A DNA stretch of 6,239 nt from Candidatus Fischerbacteria bacterium RBG_13_37_8 (GTDB lineage: Bacteria > Acidobacteriota > HRBIN11 > MFGW01): NCBI GenBank assembly GCA_001780385.1, contig MFGW01000028.1, positions 1 through 6,239 on the forward strand, read 5' to 3'. Made by a program: the position numbers and the translations under genes. Below the pieces are notes generated by a model. It saw only the letters and a program-made list of their open reading frames with translations. It did not search any database and was not told where the DNA came from. Position 1 is the first letter of the stretch, and each line of letters begins with the position of its first letter. Below are positions 5,769 through 6,239 of this stretch, piece after piece.

Positions 5769-6239
5769 ACTAAAGAAGCTCTTCCTGAAAATCAAAAATG
5801 GATAGTATGGCTCGGCGACGGGACAAAATATACATTTACACATTATGTAGAACCAACCTCCGCACAAATAGATTATGTTCACTTTGTCGATGATAATTAT
5901 AAAGGCTGGTATCCCAACAGAATAGAAGATACATGGGGCAACGGCATAAATATTAGCTATAATAATGGGGAAGGTTTACATCATATAGTAAAAGAGATTC
6001 AGGATGATCATGGCAGAATGGTGACTGTATCTGCAGTTACGCAGGGTACAGGGTCTCTTCCGCAAGGCTGGATAGCACCGAGGGGTGTAGTAAATTCAAT
6101 AACGGTTCCTGCTTTCAATGGAGGCACAGCAGAATATAAATTCAAATATGAAATACGGCAAATTTCGACACCATTTCTTGCTTATGATAAAACTAAAGCA
6201 TGTCAGACTACATCTCCCTGCCTACTGAATCCGAACATA
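5769..6239 (+). pseudogene. RHS/YD-repeat-type protein fragment, 5'-truncated, runs off the window
   Basis: An open frame of 157 codons runs from just after a TGA (5766-5768) to the window edge. It translates to RHS-like sequence: WLGDGTKYTF (residues 14-23), NRIEDTWGNGINISYNN (50-66), HHIVKEIQDDHGRMVTVSA (71-89). This alternation of DGT.YTF, 'D..GN.I...Y' and 'I.D..GR.VTV' is the pattern of the shell of RHS/SpvB/TcdB-like secreted proteins that wrap a toxin or adhesin cargo. No ATG, GTG or TTG precedes the homologous part; the upstream ATG at 5751 is cut off by the TGA after five codons, and neither of the other two frames shows RHS-like sequence there. It is therefore most likely a 5'-deleted remnant, perhaps broken at the adjacent repeat. 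The 3' end cannot be judged. Confidence 0.6.

Noticed and set aside
5751..5774. UGA recoding or selenocysteine joining the ATG at 5751 to the RHS frame
   Set aside because: The ORFs in this window use ordinary stops and give full-length proteins under the standard code; only five codons would be gained and no selenocysteine element is visible. Truncation is simpler.
5622..5882. 86-codon minus-strand frame
   Set aside because: It overlaps the GWxTD end, the repeat and RHS-like coding on the opposite strand, with no family resemblance.

Overview
The window is an AT-rich, low-GC stretch of bacterial chromosome from an organism with a Gram-negative type envelope. It carries two Sec-exported or membrane-anchored proteins, a GWxTD-type secreted protein and the start of an RHS/YD-repeat region. 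GWxTD proteins are known from Bacteroidota and Ignavibacteria, Acidobacteriota/Aminicenantota and several uncultured phyla. I cannot place the organism more precisely from sequence alone. Genes are widely spaced, and almost every gap is filled with palindromic or dispersed-looking repeats.

Layout, left to right. Bases 1-326 hold no gene. They contain an imperfect inverted repeat, a CGGAC/GTCCG palindromic repeat, a strong terminator for the minus-strand gene to the right, an ACAGAGG-type repeat and a perfect 15-bp palindrome touching that gene's stop codon. A minus-strand block follows (read right to left): a small cyclic-nucleotide-binding-fold protein (3582-3064), a von Willebrand A / membrane / zinc-ribbon / FHA protein (3043-1724) and a thiolase (1508-327). 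The first two are 20 bp apart and share a good sigma70-like promoter, so they very likely form an operon. The thiolase is separated by about 215 bp and may be transcribed on its own. The divergent spacer (3598-3806) contains a 107-bp composite palindrome. A plus-strand GWxTD/TPR protein occupies 3807-5666. After it come an ACCACAGAG-type repeat and an open frame (5769-6239, running off the edge) that encodes RHS-like sequence but has no usable start.

How the genes may work together. The operon pairs a predicted membrane receptor (MIDAS-type vWA domain outside, phosphothreonine-reading FHA domain inside) with a soluble cNMP-fold protein whose phosphate-binding arginine is missing. This looks like a signalling module, but the kinase and output are not in the window. 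The thiolase is ordinary acetoacetyl-CoA metabolism with no evident link to it. The GWxTD gene is divergent from the operon across the palindrome, so co-regulation is possible but unproven.

The most unusual observation is that the 33-bp palindromic repeat found in the left intergenic region occurs twice, in tandem and in frame, inside the GWxTD coding sequence. There it adds a low-complexity stretch of about 35-40 residues between two domains, a situation comparable to the Rickettsia palindromic elements.
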